A stretch of 14,657 nucleotides of DNA from the NCBI GenBank assembly GCA_934700635.1, contig CAKUXU010000013.1, positions 1-14,657 on the forward strand. The letters are read 5' to 3'. Shown here one piece after another: positions 6,297-13,476 of this stretch (position 1 is its first letter; every line of letters begins with the position of its first letter). The position numbers and the translations under genes are program-made. The notes below the pieces were generated by a model, which ran no database searches, had not been told where the DNA came from, and saw only the letters and a list, made by a program, of their open reading frames with translations. The DNA comes from an uncultured Eubacteriales bacterium (GTDB lineage Bacteria > Bacillota > Clostridia > Oscillospirales > Acutalibacteraceae).

Positions 6297-7304
6297 ATGA
6301 TTAAAATTAAACATTTATTTGTCTTTATTTTATGTATTTGCTTTTTATGCGGTAGTTTTGAAATTGTAAACGCTAAAGATCCTGATTTACTAAATGCAAC
6401 AGTTTACCTTACTGGAAATGGAATAGCCACTAGGTTGCATAAGCCTGTGTTAGAAGAAGAGTTTCCTAATGTTAACATTGAGTTTATACGTCTCTCAGAA
6501 GGAGTAGCAAAAGCAAATGATCTGGTTGTATCTTCTGATAGTTGGCTATTTTTGGGTACTCCTGTTTACAAACATAAACAGCATATACTTAATTGTGCTA
6601 AAAAATGCAAGAAAATTTTGTGTGAAAAGCCTGTTGGACTGTCTACAGATGAAATTGATCAAATAAAAAATATAATAAACCAAAACCAAGTGTTATTTAG
6701 AGTGAATTATTCATTGAGGTTTTTGCCTTGCATAGAAGAAATTAAAGAGTTTATAAAAAATAATGATGTTAAGTGTGTTACAATTACATGTAATGCTAAT
6801 TTCAATCAAAATCCACCTAATAAGCCTTGGAAAAATGATTATAATTTAGGCGGTGGAATTTTGTATTCCATACTTCCTCATATGATTGATTTATTAAATT
6901 ATTTGAATCTCCAAGAAGATTTAAATGACATTACATTTGAAAGTACTACGCGAGTTCCAATGAACGATATAAAACTGTGTTCGAAAACTTTAAACGGGAT
7001 TAATACAATGATAAATATTAATTTATGTGAAAATTTTGATGAACTAACTTTAAAATTAGAAACATCGGGTGAATCTAAAATATTTGATTTGATCGATTAT
7101 TCAGAACATAAAATTTCTGATACTAGATATTGTAATGGCACTCTGTCCGCAACAAGCAGTATATCACCGTGGCGTATTTCATTTAAATATTTATTGGAAA
7201 ACCTTTTTATAAATCCACAAGATTCTAGATTTGCTAAAATTGAAGATGCAGAAAATGTTCTTAAGGTCTTAGATAAAATATTATTACAACAAAAAATGCA
7301 GTGA
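6297..7304 (+). CDS. Gfo/Idh/MocA-fold oxidoreductase-like protein with signal peptide
   Basis: The ATG at 6297 follows GAGGGGA by 6 bases and gives 335 residues. Residues 1-26 form a Sec signal peptide or anchor (MIKIKHLFVF, hydrophobic core, VNA-K). A compressed NAD(P)-binding Rossmann part follows, with TGNGIATRLHKP (39-50) as the glycine-rich loop, TPVYKHKQHIL, and CEKP (109-112), whose Lys is the family's conserved EKP lysine. The C-terminal alpha/beta domain has GGGILYSILPHMIDLL (185-200). In the family this block normally reads D-x-G-x-H; here the Asp is S191 and only H195 remains. Secretion plus loss of that Asp makes ordinary dehydrogenase activity doubtful; it may bind a nucleotide or sugar only. 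Related exported enzymes exist (glucose-fructose oxidoreductase), but those use Tat signals. It ends before a strong terminator and may be read from the tRNA promoter. Confidence 0.8.
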   Translation: MIKIKHLFVFILCICFLCGSFEIVNAKDPDLLNATVYLTGNGIATRLHKPVLEEEFPNVNIEFIRLSEGVAKANDLVVSSDSWLFLGTPVYKHKQHILNCAKKCKKILCEKPVGLSTDEIDQIKNIINQNQVLFRVNYSLRFLPCIEEIKEFIKNNDVKCVTITCNANFNQNPPNKPWKNDYNLGGGILYSILPHMIDLLNYLNLQEDLNDITFESTTRVPMNDIKLCSKTLNGINTMININLCENFDELTLKLETSGESKIFDLIDYSEHKISDTRYCNGTLSATSSISPWRISFKYLLENLFINPQDSRFAKIEDAENVLKVLDKILLQQKMQ

Positions 7305-7386
7305 TTGAATTTATAAAGTTTAGACTCAAATTATTATTGATTGTTTGATCATTAAGATTATATTTTTTAATTTCACAAATAAAATT

Positions 7387-7433
7387 AAGGCACAGCTTAC
7401 GGAAAAAAATCCATGGGCTGTGCCTTCTTTTTT
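7387..7433 (+). terminator. Intrinsic terminator after the oxidoreductase-like gene
   Basis: A perfect 10-bp stem, AAGGCACAGC with GCTGTGCCTT (7387-7396 and 7417-7426), has a 20-base loop and is followed by CTTTTTT. It is about 80 bp after the stop codon. Confidence 0.9.
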
Positions 7434-7620
7434 ATCCATAACATCATAATTTCTGATTTGAGTTTTTCTGTAACTTGCTCTTATTCAGAAAGTAATTTCA
7501 CCGTCTTTTCAAAAAAGCTGTTTGAATATGATGTTCACTGTCGGTATTTTATTGATTTTTCGGTGTCCGAAATACTTAGTTATCTAATAGAAAATTCTTA
7601 GATTTTTAATTCAAATTCAC
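7434..7620 (+). other. Non-coding or unrecognised stretch
   Basis: Between the terminator and the next promoter no convincing gene was found. A 62-codon open frame (7413-7601) begins inside the terminator hairpin, lacks a ribosome binding site and resembles nothing known to me. It is locally less AT-biased than the rest, so it could be a decayed gene relic, but there is no homology evidence. Confidence 0.3.
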
Positions 7621-7648
7621 TTGCATATTTTTATTTCCAACATATAAT
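7621..7648 (+). promoter_or_regulatory. Promoter of the NPKTG surface protein gene
   Basis: TTGCAT (7621-7626), a 16-bp spacer and a perfect TATAAT (7643-7648) lie about 140 bp upstream of the ATG, giving a leader of roughly 130 nucleotides. Confidence 0.65.
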
Positions 7649-7699
7649 TATTTATAAGCAAAACACACAAAAACATATGAGGTATTTTTTTTAGATTTC

Positions 7700-7728
7700 A
7701 AAAAGGAGGTAGGCTTAGATTATTGTAG
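7700..7728 (+). promoter_or_regulatory. Orphan Shine-Dalgarno with start-stop codon in the leader
   Basis: The leader contains a full AAAGGAGGT (7702-7710), much stronger than the GGAGAGG used by the real gene. No ATG or GTG follows at a usable distance; the only candidate is TTG (7723-7725) directly followed by TAG. It may be a ribosome-loading or mRNA-stabilising site, or a relic of a lost leader peptide. Confidence 0.4.
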
Positions 7729-7788
7729 TCATTTATGTTTTTCGGTTTTGTGCTCAAGAAAACTAAGATTTAAATAGGAGAGGATGTT

Positions 7789-9243
7789 ATGAAAAATAAG
7801 GTAACAACAAAAAGACTTATAACAATGTTTTTTATGTTATTCATGGCACTTTCATTTATTCCTGTAGTAACATTTGCAGCAGCAGAAATTAACAAAGTTG
7901 AAATAGGTGCTGCAAAATATAATTATTATGCAGGAGATAAACCAGAAGCAACTGCTTTGCGAAGTGGTGAATCTATGTCTCAATATGATATAGAGTACGA
8001 ATATTGGGAAGAAATGGAAATTGGCACAAATGGTGAATCTAGTCCAGTTAAGTTTTGGTATTCAGATGAGAACAAGAATAATGCTTTATCACAAGACAAA
8101 AAAATAGATACTTTCGAGGAAGGAAAATCATATATGTATAGCATTTCTTTGAAAGAAAGAGATGGATATACATTTGCAGATAATTGCGAAGTATTTGTAA
8201 ATAGCGAGAAAGTAAATGCAAAAAATGTTCAAAAAAATGCAAGCGGATTGTTTGTTACAGCAATAAAAACGATAAAACCAACTCAACCTGTATCAAAAAA
8301 AGAAATTGATGTTGTTGAAATCAATAATGTAACCCTAAATTTTAAAGATGGCGACAAGCCAGTGTTTACTGGAACAAAGTCAGATACTAGATATAAGCTT
8401 ATCTTTGAAGCATGGAGAACTGATGATGCAGGAGTAAGTTCAGAAGAATGGTTTAATAACGATGACCATCTTGGTTATTGGGGAGGAAAACTCATTACTA
8501 CATTTGATAAGAATAAAAAATATTCCTATGAGTTAGATTTCACAACTTCTGCAGAAGGCAGTGAAGCAGGATGGATTTTTGGTTCAAATACAAAGTTGAA
8601 AGTCAACGGAGAAGAAGTTGAATTCACACGTGCCAGCAATGATAATGAACAAACATTTAGCGTTAAAACAAAAATAATAATGACGCCTGAATCTACGCCT
8701 ACATCCTCAGATCAACAAAAAACAGAAACAGTAAAAGAAATTCAAAGTACAGGAGAAACAAAAGCAAAAATTGAATTTGCAAAAGAAGTTAACGGAAACT
8801 ACGAGTTGGATGTTAAACCTATAAAAATTGCAGAAAATTTAGCAAATAAAAATGTTAAGTACATAGTGGATATAAACTTACTGGAAGATGGTCAAGTAGT
8901 TAAAATCAATGATGCTAAAATGAAAGTAAGAATTGCATTACCAGAAGACTTAAAAGGATTTAACAAATATGAAGTAGTATATATTTCAAATGATGAAATA
9001 AAAGAAAAAATACCAGCAACAGTAGAAAATGGATATATAGTATTTGAAACATCACATTTAAGTCAATATGGAATTATCGCAACAAATATTGAAGAAAAAA
9101 CAGAACAAAATAAAAACGAAATCACTAATCCAAAAACAGGAGACAACCGTAATATTTTTTTATGTACTTCTTTATTCACAGCAAGTGCATTAGCAATTCT
9201 TGGAATGGCTGTTTACAGTAAGAAGAAAAAATCTATAGTTTAA
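7789..9243 (+). CDS. Cell-wall-anchored surface protein with NPKTG sorting signal
   Basis: The 484-residue protein has a Sec signal peptide (1 to about 31, KRLITMFFMLFMALSF core, cleavage near TFA-A). It ends in a sortase signal: NPKTG (447-451), a hydrophobic stretch to about 480, and a KKKK tail. Two homologous domains lie in tandem at about 34-164 and 173-300. Both have the order (A/D)GDKP, a Y-x-x-E/F-x-W strand, TF(E/D)-x-x-K-x-Y-x-Y, a strand ending in V-x-V-N-x-E-x-V, and a final F-V/S-x-x-K-x-I strand. A third domain (about 326-434) ends SHLSQYGII, as seen before the sorting signal of other Firmicute surface proteins. A Thr/Ser/Gln-rich linker joins parts two and three. An adhesive or host-binding role is likely but not shown. 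The ribosome binding site is GGAGAGG. No sortase gene is in view. Confidence 0.88.
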   Translation: MKNKVTTKRLITMFFMLFMALSFIPVVTFAAAEINKVEIGAAKYNYYAGDKPEATALRSGESMSQYDIEYEYWEEMEIGTNGESSPVKFWYSDENKNNALSQDKKIDTFEEGKSYMYSISLKERDGYTFADNCEVFVNSEKVNAKNVQKNASGLFVTAIKTIKPTQPVSKKEIDVVEINNVTLNFKDGDKPVFTGTKSDTRYKLIFEAWRTDDAGVSSEEWFNNDDHLGYWGGKLITTFDKNKKYSYELDFTTSAEGSEAGWIFGSNTKLKVNGEEVEFTRASNDNEQTFSVKTKIIMTPESTPTSSDQQKTETVKEIQSTGETKAKIEFAKEVNGNYELDVKPIKIAENLANKNVKYIVDINLLEDGQVVKINDAKMKVRIALPEDLKGFNKYEVVYISNDEIKEKIPATVENGYIVFETSHLSQYGIIATNIEEKTEQNKNEITNPKTGDNRNIFLCTSLFTASALAILGMAVYSKKKKSIV

Positions 9244-9256
9244 TTTTAAATAGATT

Positions 9257-9291
9257 ATCCGTCGATAGCATTATCGGCGGATTCATTTTTT
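9257..9291 (+). terminator. Intrinsic terminator of the surface protein gene
   Basis: An 11-bp stem, ATCCGTCGATA with TATCGGCGGAT (one G-T pair), has a GCAT loop and is followed by TCATTTTTT. It separates the surface protein gene from the convergent ABC-F gene. The minus-strand side lacks a good T run. Confidence 0.85.
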
Positions 9292-9296
9292 CTTAT

Positions 9297-10799
9297 TTAA
9301 TTTTGAGTATAAGATATTGAGACATTACAATTAGCAATATTTTTTACAAAGCTTTCATCATGTTCTACGAAAACCATGGTCGGATTAAATTTTAAAATTA
9401 AATCTTCAATTTGTATACGAGATAAAATATCAATAAAATTAAGTGGTTCATCCCATAGATATAAATGCGCTTGCTGACATAAGCTCTTGGCAATCAGCAC
9501 TTTCTTTTTTTGACCTCCACTAAAATTCGATATATCTTTTTCAAACTGGGTTCTTGAAAAATCAAGTTTACGTAAAATTGTTTTGAAAAGGCTTTCATCA
9601 ATATTTTCAAATTTAGCAAAATCCCTGAGAGTTCCACTTAAATTTGAAGTATCCTGCGAAACATATGATATTTTTAGATTACTAGCTTTTTCGAAAATTC
9701 CTTTAAAACTTATTTTCAAATCATCATTTATAAACTTTAAAATGGTAGATTTTCCACAACCGTTCTTACCACATAGCGATATTCTATCTCCTTGATTTAC
9801 TTCAAAATTAATTTTTTCACAAATTTTTTTACTGCCATAAAATAGAGAAACATCTTTTAAATTTAGTAGTCTATTTGAGCTGTGTTTTAAGAAACTAATT
9901 TTAAGCTCGCTTGAATTTTCTATATTTTTAAGTAGATTTGATTTTTCTTCTATTTTAGATTGTTTTCTCATTTCTGCATTTTTAGAACGCTTCATCATTT
10001 TAGCAGATTTATGACCAATATATCCCCTATCTGGTCTTAAACCTGAATTACGAGTACTATTTTTAGTTTTTTCCAATTTATTTGACCACTGAGCAATTTG
10101 TTTAGCAGAATTTTCAAGTCTGGAAATATCTTTTTTTAGCTTTTTATTTTGGGATATTTCAAAATTTTCTTTTAGTTTTTTATTTCTATACCATGATGAA
10201 AAATTACCTTTTTGAACTTCAATATTCGCCTTATTAATACACAAAATATGATCAATACAATTATCTAAAAATTGACGATCATGCGATATTAGAATAAATC
10301 CTTTTTTCGATTTCAAATAATCACTGACTATTTTCCTAGATTTTATATCTAAATGGTTTGTAGGCTCATCTATTAACAAAAATGCATTTTCTTTTAAGAA
10401 TAAACTAACCAGTAATATTTTAACTTGCTCACCACCACTAAGCGAACTAAAAGGACGATATAATACCTCTTCATTAGTATCTAAAAAAGACAATTCTTTT
10501 TGTATTTTCCAATAATTATAATCTTCTATTCCTGACTTTTCTTGAATTATATTTATTGCAAATTCTGAATTATCTTTTACTTCAAACGGAAAGTATTCAA
10601 AGTCCACACTACTTGAGATTTTTCCTTTGTAATCATATTTTTTCGTCAAAAGCTTAAAGAAAGTAGTCTTTCCTCTGCCATTTCTACCAGTGAAACCTAG
10701 TTTCCAATTTGTATCTATTTGAAAAGAAGCATCTTCAAATATGTTATCGTAGCTACCGTCATAGTTAAAAGTCAGATTTTGCACATTTATCAAAGACAT
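9297..10799 (-). CDS. Lsa-type ABC-F ribosomal protection protein
   Basis: The 500-residue protein has two ABC ATPase domains and no membrane segments, as in the ABC-F class. Domain 1 has TNWKLGFTGRNGRGKTT (30-46), SLSGGE (119-124), LLIDEPTNHLD (141-151) and switch H173. Domain 2 has GKNGCGKS (344-351), FSGGQ (426-430), LYLWDEPLN (446-454) and H480. The linker between them (about 200-300) is basic and helical, as in antibiotic resistance members. TNWKLG-x-x-GRNGRGKTT and LWDEPLN are hallmarks of the Lsa/Vga-like group. These proteins enter the ribosomal E site and dislodge lincosamides, streptogramin A and pleuromutilins; the spectrum here is untested. AGAGGTG lies 7 bases before the ATG. A five-codon leader ORF precedes it, suggesting drug-inducible control. 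The subfamily allele cannot be fixed by eye. Confidence 0.9.
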   Translation of the reverse strand: MSLINVQNLTFNYDGSYDNIFEDASFQIDTNWKLGFTGRNGRGKTTFFKLLTKKYDYKGKISSSVDFEYFPFEVKDNSEFAINIIQEKSGIEDYNYWKIQKELSFLDTNEEVLYRPFSSLSGGEQVKILLVSLFLKENAFLLIDEPTNHLDIKSRKIVSDYLKSKKGFILISHDRQFLDNCIDHILCINKANIEVQKGNFSSWYRNKKLKENFEISQNKKLKKDISRLENSAKQIAQWSNKLEKTKNSTRNSGLRPDRGYIGHKSAKMMKRSKNAEMRKQSKIEEKSNLLKNIENSSELKISFLKHSSNRLLNLKDVSLFYGSKKICEKINFEVNQGDRISLCGKNGCGKSTILKFINDDLKISFKGIFEKASNLKISYVSQDTSNLSGTLRDFAKFENIDESLFKTILRKLDFSRTQFEKDISNFSGGQKKKVLIAKSLCQQAHLYLWDEPLNFIDILSRIQIEDLILKFNPTMVFVEHDESFVKNIANCNVSISYTQN

Positions 10800-10829
10800 A
10801 AAATTACACCTCTTACAAATTATAAATTA

Positions 10830-10847
10830 TCAAAAAATATTATTCAT
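10830..10847 (-). CDS. Five-codon leader ORF (MNNIF) upstream of the ABC-F gene
   Basis: ATG-AAT-AAT-ATT-TTT-TGA is preceded by AAGGAG (10855-10860) with 7-base spacing, a better ribosome binding site than that of the ABC-F gene itself. It lies in the short transcribed leader, with its stop 30 bases before the ABC-F ATG. Leader peptides of this kind sense ribosome-stalling antibiotics at several ABC-F and erm genes. No GC-rich attenuator stem is evident, so control might act at translation. A weak AT-rich pairing of ACAAATATA with the TATAATTTGT after the ORF would enclose it. Confidence 0.6.
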   Translation of the reverse strand: MNNIF

Positions 10848-10876
10848 TTTTATACTCCTTAAATATATTTGTTTTT

Positions 10877-10904
10877 GTTATATTGTAAACTAACGTATTA
10901 ACAA
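10877..10904 (-). promoter_or_regulatory. Promoter of the ABC-F leader and gene
   Basis: On the minus strand TTGTTA (10899-10904) and TATAAC (10877-10882) are separated by 16 bp. The -35 box overlaps the T tract of the terminator of the preceding gene. The predicted start near 10870 leaves about a 70-base leader containing the MNNIF ORF. Confidence 0.6.
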
Positions 10905-10942
10905 AATAAAGAGCGCCATATAGTAATGGTAAGCTCTTTTAA
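10905..10942. terminator. Terminator after the 358-residue array gene
   Basis: AAAGAGC (10908-10914) pairs with GCTCTTT (10933-10939), with an inner CCAT/ATGG pairing. On the minus strand it is followed by TTTATTTTGTT and ends the gene array before the ABC-F gene. The plus-strand side also has a short TTTT. Confidence 0.75.
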
Positions 10943-10958
10943 TACATATCAAAGCTAT

Positions 10959-12035
10959 TTAATAAAATATCGTCAAATATTTTTTTATATTAGTAACAAT
11001 CTCTAATATACTTTTATATAGTTCTTCTATATATTCGTCATCCTGTAATTCCAATCTATCAAATAAATAATCTTTATGGTTTACTAACTTTTCAATTATT
11101 ATTTTATTTATTAGAATGTGTTCAGGTTTAGAAACAATAGAAAAAACATCATCATTCATTAATATTTTACTTTCGTACAAAAATTTTTTTGAGTATTTCT
11201 TTGCAAATATACGTTTTTCGATATAATTTATATCGTAACAAATCGGATTTGGTAAAGACTCAGCTAATAATTTGAATTTTTCAATATATGAGGGATTAAT
11301 ATCTATTTTAGAATGTATCAAACCATAACAAAATTTATAAATCGGCAATATAATATCATTTTTAATTTTTTCCATGTTATTACAAGCATTATCTAGGTAA
11401 TCATTTCTCAAAACATTCAAAAATACACTTTGTTGTTGTGATTCATTAGCAAATGCCAAACTATTAAAATCAACTTCTAATGCTGGATGTGTAGATATAA
11501 ATAAAGAGTTAATTTTTTCATATGCTTTTATATAAGAATGATAATCATTATTTTTCAGATATAAAAATATTTCTTCTGAATTAAGATTTTTAATAAACGT
11601 TTCAAATTGTTCTTCAGAAACACCGAAAAAGTCAGAATAAATATCATGTTTCAAATATTCAGGATTATTAATAATAAAGCCTAATGGATCATCTGTCATA
11701 ATTAATTGTATTAATTCTAAAAATCTTATGCGATTTTTTAAATCTCCGGTAATTTTTGTAAATTTATATACATACTCATTAATTAGTCCTATTCCATACG
11801 TATGAATATCACTTTCATTACATTTACTTACTATTTCAGAACAAAACTTTAACATTGGCATTAAAATATCATCTATGATTTTTTCCAATTTATAATACTT
11901 ATTTATTGCACAATCAATATCTTTTTCTGTGACATTATTTCCGTCAATAAGATTTATAACTGTTTGACCATACTCTTCACATGATAAAGTTTGTCTAACA
12001 AATTTTTCTTGTTGTGGTTGGCAAAAATATGCCAT
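10959..12035 (-). CDS. Array protein A: two-unit member of an unrecognised helical family
   Basis: The 358-residue product is not recognised. It has no signal peptide or membrane segment, is predicted mostly helical, and is probably soluble. It begins MAYFCQPQ, the N-terminal signature shared by the neighbouring genes (Gly/Ala at 2, aromatic at 4, Gln at 6). It is an internal duplication: IIDDILMPMLKFC (53-65) recurs as IKNDIILPIYKFC (224-236), 171 residues later, which equals the length of the single-unit neighbours. The same motif occurs once in array protein B (IKSEIVLPLKSFL, 25-37). GGATTGGTG before the ATG is a weak to moderate ribosome binding site. The gene stands apart from B by a transposon relic ending about 35 bp upstream of its start, and its own promoter is not clear. 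A terminator follows. Confidence 0.75.
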   Translation of the reverse strand: MAYFCQPQQEKFVRQTLSCEEYGQTVINLIDGNNVTEKDIDCAINKYYKLEKIIDDILMPMLKFCSEIVSKCNESDIHTYGIGLINEYVYKFTKITGDLKNRIRFLELIQLIMTDDPLGFIINNPEYLKHDIYSDFFGVSEEQFETFIKNLNSEEIFLYLKNNDYHSYIKAYEKINSLFISTHPALEVDFNSLAFANESQQQSVFLNVLRNDYLDNACNNMEKIKNDIILPIYKFCYGLIHSKIDINPSYIEKFKLLAESLPNPICYDINYIEKRIFAKKYSKKFLYESKILMNDDVFSIVSKPEHILINKIIIEKLVNHKDYLFDRLELQDDEYIEELYKSILEIVTNIKKYLTIFY

Positions 12036-12069
12036 TTACACCAATCCTTTTTTATTTCATCTAAATACT

Positions 12070-12209
12070 GTGAACTACCACTCACTTAACTAATAATTTC
12101 GGTAACATTTGAAGAGGTGGTTTCTTGCTTCAACTACTTTAAATTAAGAACGTCTTAAACAATATTCACAAGCATTAATTCTTATATTCCCTACGCTAAG
12201 AAAGAAGTA
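12070..12209 (-). mobile_element. IS200/IS605-type relic (tnpB tail plus right end/omega-RNA-like segment)
   Basis: On the minus strand the segment reads TTGAAGCAAGAAACCACCTC (12114-12133) and later GAGTGGTAGTTCAC (12070-12083). The two parts can pair as ACCAC/GTGGT. This is the layout found just after the tnpB stop in many IS200/IS605 elements (GAAGC-x-GGAAGC-CCACCTC to GAGGTGGGTAGTTCAC), which forms the transposon right end and the 3' scaffold of the omega RNA. The tnpB body and left end are missing. The relic sits between array genes B and A, just ahead of A's ribosome binding site. Confidence 0.6.
12144..12209 (-). pseudogene. C-terminal remnant of tnpB
   Basis: A short frame directly before the right-end-like segment translates to 21 residues containing VGNIRINACEYCLRRS followed by TAA. 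TnpB/OrfB proteins commonly end with a similar N-I-x-A-C-G stretch before the right end. An in-frame TAA cuts it off upstream, so only the tail survives. The call rests mainly on position next to the right-end segment. A 6-bp inverted repeat (TTAAGA-ACG-TCTTAA, 12144-12158) covers the stop. Confidence 0.45.
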
Positions 12210-12258
12210 TTACTCCTTATAGGTTAAAATGTCTACTGAATAAAAAATATTCTAACAT

Positions 12259-12786
12259 TTAACTTTCATATAAATCATGTAATGTATCAACAAAATGATA
12301 AATATCGAGCAACATTTTAGATATAAACACTTTGTTATTTTCTATTGCATAAAATATTTCACTAATTTCCATATCATCAACTGATCGCATTACTCGGTTT
12401 ACATAATATACATCTTTAAAATTTTTAATAAATTTTCTAAAGACTTTAGCAGATTCAGGAGAAAAAACAAGATGAAAAGCATCTTTAGAAATTGGTCTTA
12501 ACTTGGCTGAAAATTTCATTGAACAACCTTGTTCAGTTACATTTTTTTGCAAATGTTCTATCTCGATAGCCAAACCATCTAAAAATGAAATAAACTTACG
12601 AATTCTATCTCTAAGAAGATTATCAACTTCACGATCTCTTCTAAGTCTTACCATAATTTCCATGTTTAAAGTCTCCAAGAAACTCTTTAAAGGTAACACA
12701 ATTTCAGATTTAATCTCATCTAATCTAGAAACGGTGTAAAACATTGTACTATATGAATGTAGTGGTTTCTGAATATAAAATCCCAT
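12259..12786 (-). CDS. Array protein B: single-unit member of the unrecognised helical family
   Basis: A 175-residue product, not recognised, helical and soluble by composition. It starts MGFYIQKP, the array signature. Residues 25-37, IKSEIVLPLKSFL, match the duplicated motif of array protein A, which makes B its clearest relative. The middle is rich in Arg/Asp (RLRRDREVDNLLRDRIRKF), suggesting an amphipathic helix; the C-terminus is acidic. AGAGGA lies 6 bases before the ATG. A plus-oriented hairpin and an AT-rich stretch separate it from array gene C, so it probably has its own promoter; TTGTGA at 12850-12855 followed by AT-rich -10-like sequence is a weak candidate. It is followed by a transposon relic rather than a clear terminator. 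Confidence 0.7.
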   Translation of the reverse strand: MGFYIQKPLHSYSTMFYTVSRLDEIKSEIVLPLKSFLETLNMEIMVRLRRDREVDNLLRDRIRKFISFLDGLAIEIEHLQKNVTEQGCSMKFSAKLRPISKDAFHLVFSPESAKVFRKFIKNFKDVYYVNRVMRSVDDMEISEIFYAIENNKVFISKMLLDIYHFVDTLHDLYES

Positions 12787-12854
12787 ATTTAATCCTCTTT
12801 TTCATAATTTTAATTATTATTTTATTATTAATAATATTATTACACTAAATTTCA

Positions 12855-12893
12855 CAATTGAGCTACGCTAGCAAGCATAGCTCATTGTTTTTT
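12855..12893 (+). terminator. Strong plus-oriented terminator hairpin inside the minus-strand array
   Basis: CAAT-T-GAGCTACGC (12855-12868) pairs with GCATAGCTC-ATTG (12875-12887) over 13 bp with one bulge and one G-T pair. It is followed by TTTTTT on the plus strand. On the minus strand, the direction of the flanking genes, no T run follows, so it would stop antisense transcripts coming from array gene B rather than end array gene C. As a bare hairpin it could also protect the 3' end of the C transcript. Confidence 0.7.
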
Positions 12894-12899
12894 AATATT

Positions 12900-13475
12900 T
12901 TATTTCCAATCATTATTGTAAAAATGATCAATTTCCCCAAGCATATTATTATAACTATACATATCAAATATGTTTAAAAATAATTCTAAACGCTCATCAT
13001 CTAAAACTTTAAAATTATCTGTATCATATCCAAGATTTGTAACTGACATACAATTAATAAAACATTTTGAATCAATTACCGTAGATGTCATCCGAGCATA
13101 ATTTCTTACTTTTAAATAATAACGAAAATTATTCAAATCACTAAAATAATGTATTGGATTTTCTTTTACAGATTTTAATATTTTTAATACATGTTTTAAA
13201 CTTAATTCTGTTCTAGAAAGAATGCATTCTATCTTTTCTCGCACATCATCAATTTTTTTTATTCCTTTACCAGTACATAAAACAAATTTACAATTGTTAA
13301 TAAGTGAGCATAAAAATCTATCAACAACTACATCTTTAATTAATTTTATATCATTTTCAATATTACGAGAGTTAAATTTAAGAGAGACATCTATAATATT
13401 AGTATTACATGGAAACATTAGGCCAACGGGTCTTTGATTATTTATATTTAATTGATTATGATGAAAAAATCCCAT
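12900..13475 (-). CDS. Array protein C: member of the unrecognised helical family
   Basis: The 191-residue product is not recognised. It begins MGFFHHNQ, the array signature, then an Asn-rich segment, then predicted helices from about residue 36 (NIENDIKLIKDVVVDRFL), a position comparable to the core motif of proteins A and B although the sequence is more diverged. It has no signal peptide or transmembrane helix and contains several Cys (43-65 and 137-142 regions). The ATG is one base after the stop of array gene D. Its ribosome binding site is an unusual G6 run (GGGGGGA) inside the last codons of D, so the two are translationally coupled. Loss of one G would join D and C into one frame. Confidence 0.7.
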   Translation of the reverse strand: MGFFHHNQLNINNQRPVGLMFPCNTNIIDVSLKFNSRNIENDIKLIKDVVVDRFLCSLINNCKFVLCTGKGIKKIDDVREKIECILSRTELSLKHVLKILKSVKENPIHYFSDLNNFRYYLKVRNYARMTSTVIDSKCFINCMSVTNLGYDTDNFKVLDDERLELFLNIFDMYSYNNMLGEIDHFYNNDWK

Positions 13476-13476
13476 T

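Noticed and set aside
7413..7601. 62-codon ORF after the oxidoreductase-like gene
   Set aside because: It begins inside a terminator hairpin, lacks a ribosome binding site and matches nothing recognisable.
7719..7766. Possible 15-residue peptide starting with ATT after the orphan Shine-Dalgarno
   Set aside because: ATT starts are very rare, and nothing else supports translation.
6204..7788. tRNA-Pro 3' end as an integration (att) site for the accessory genes
   Set aside because: No direct repeat of the tRNA 3' end and no integrase were found downstream.
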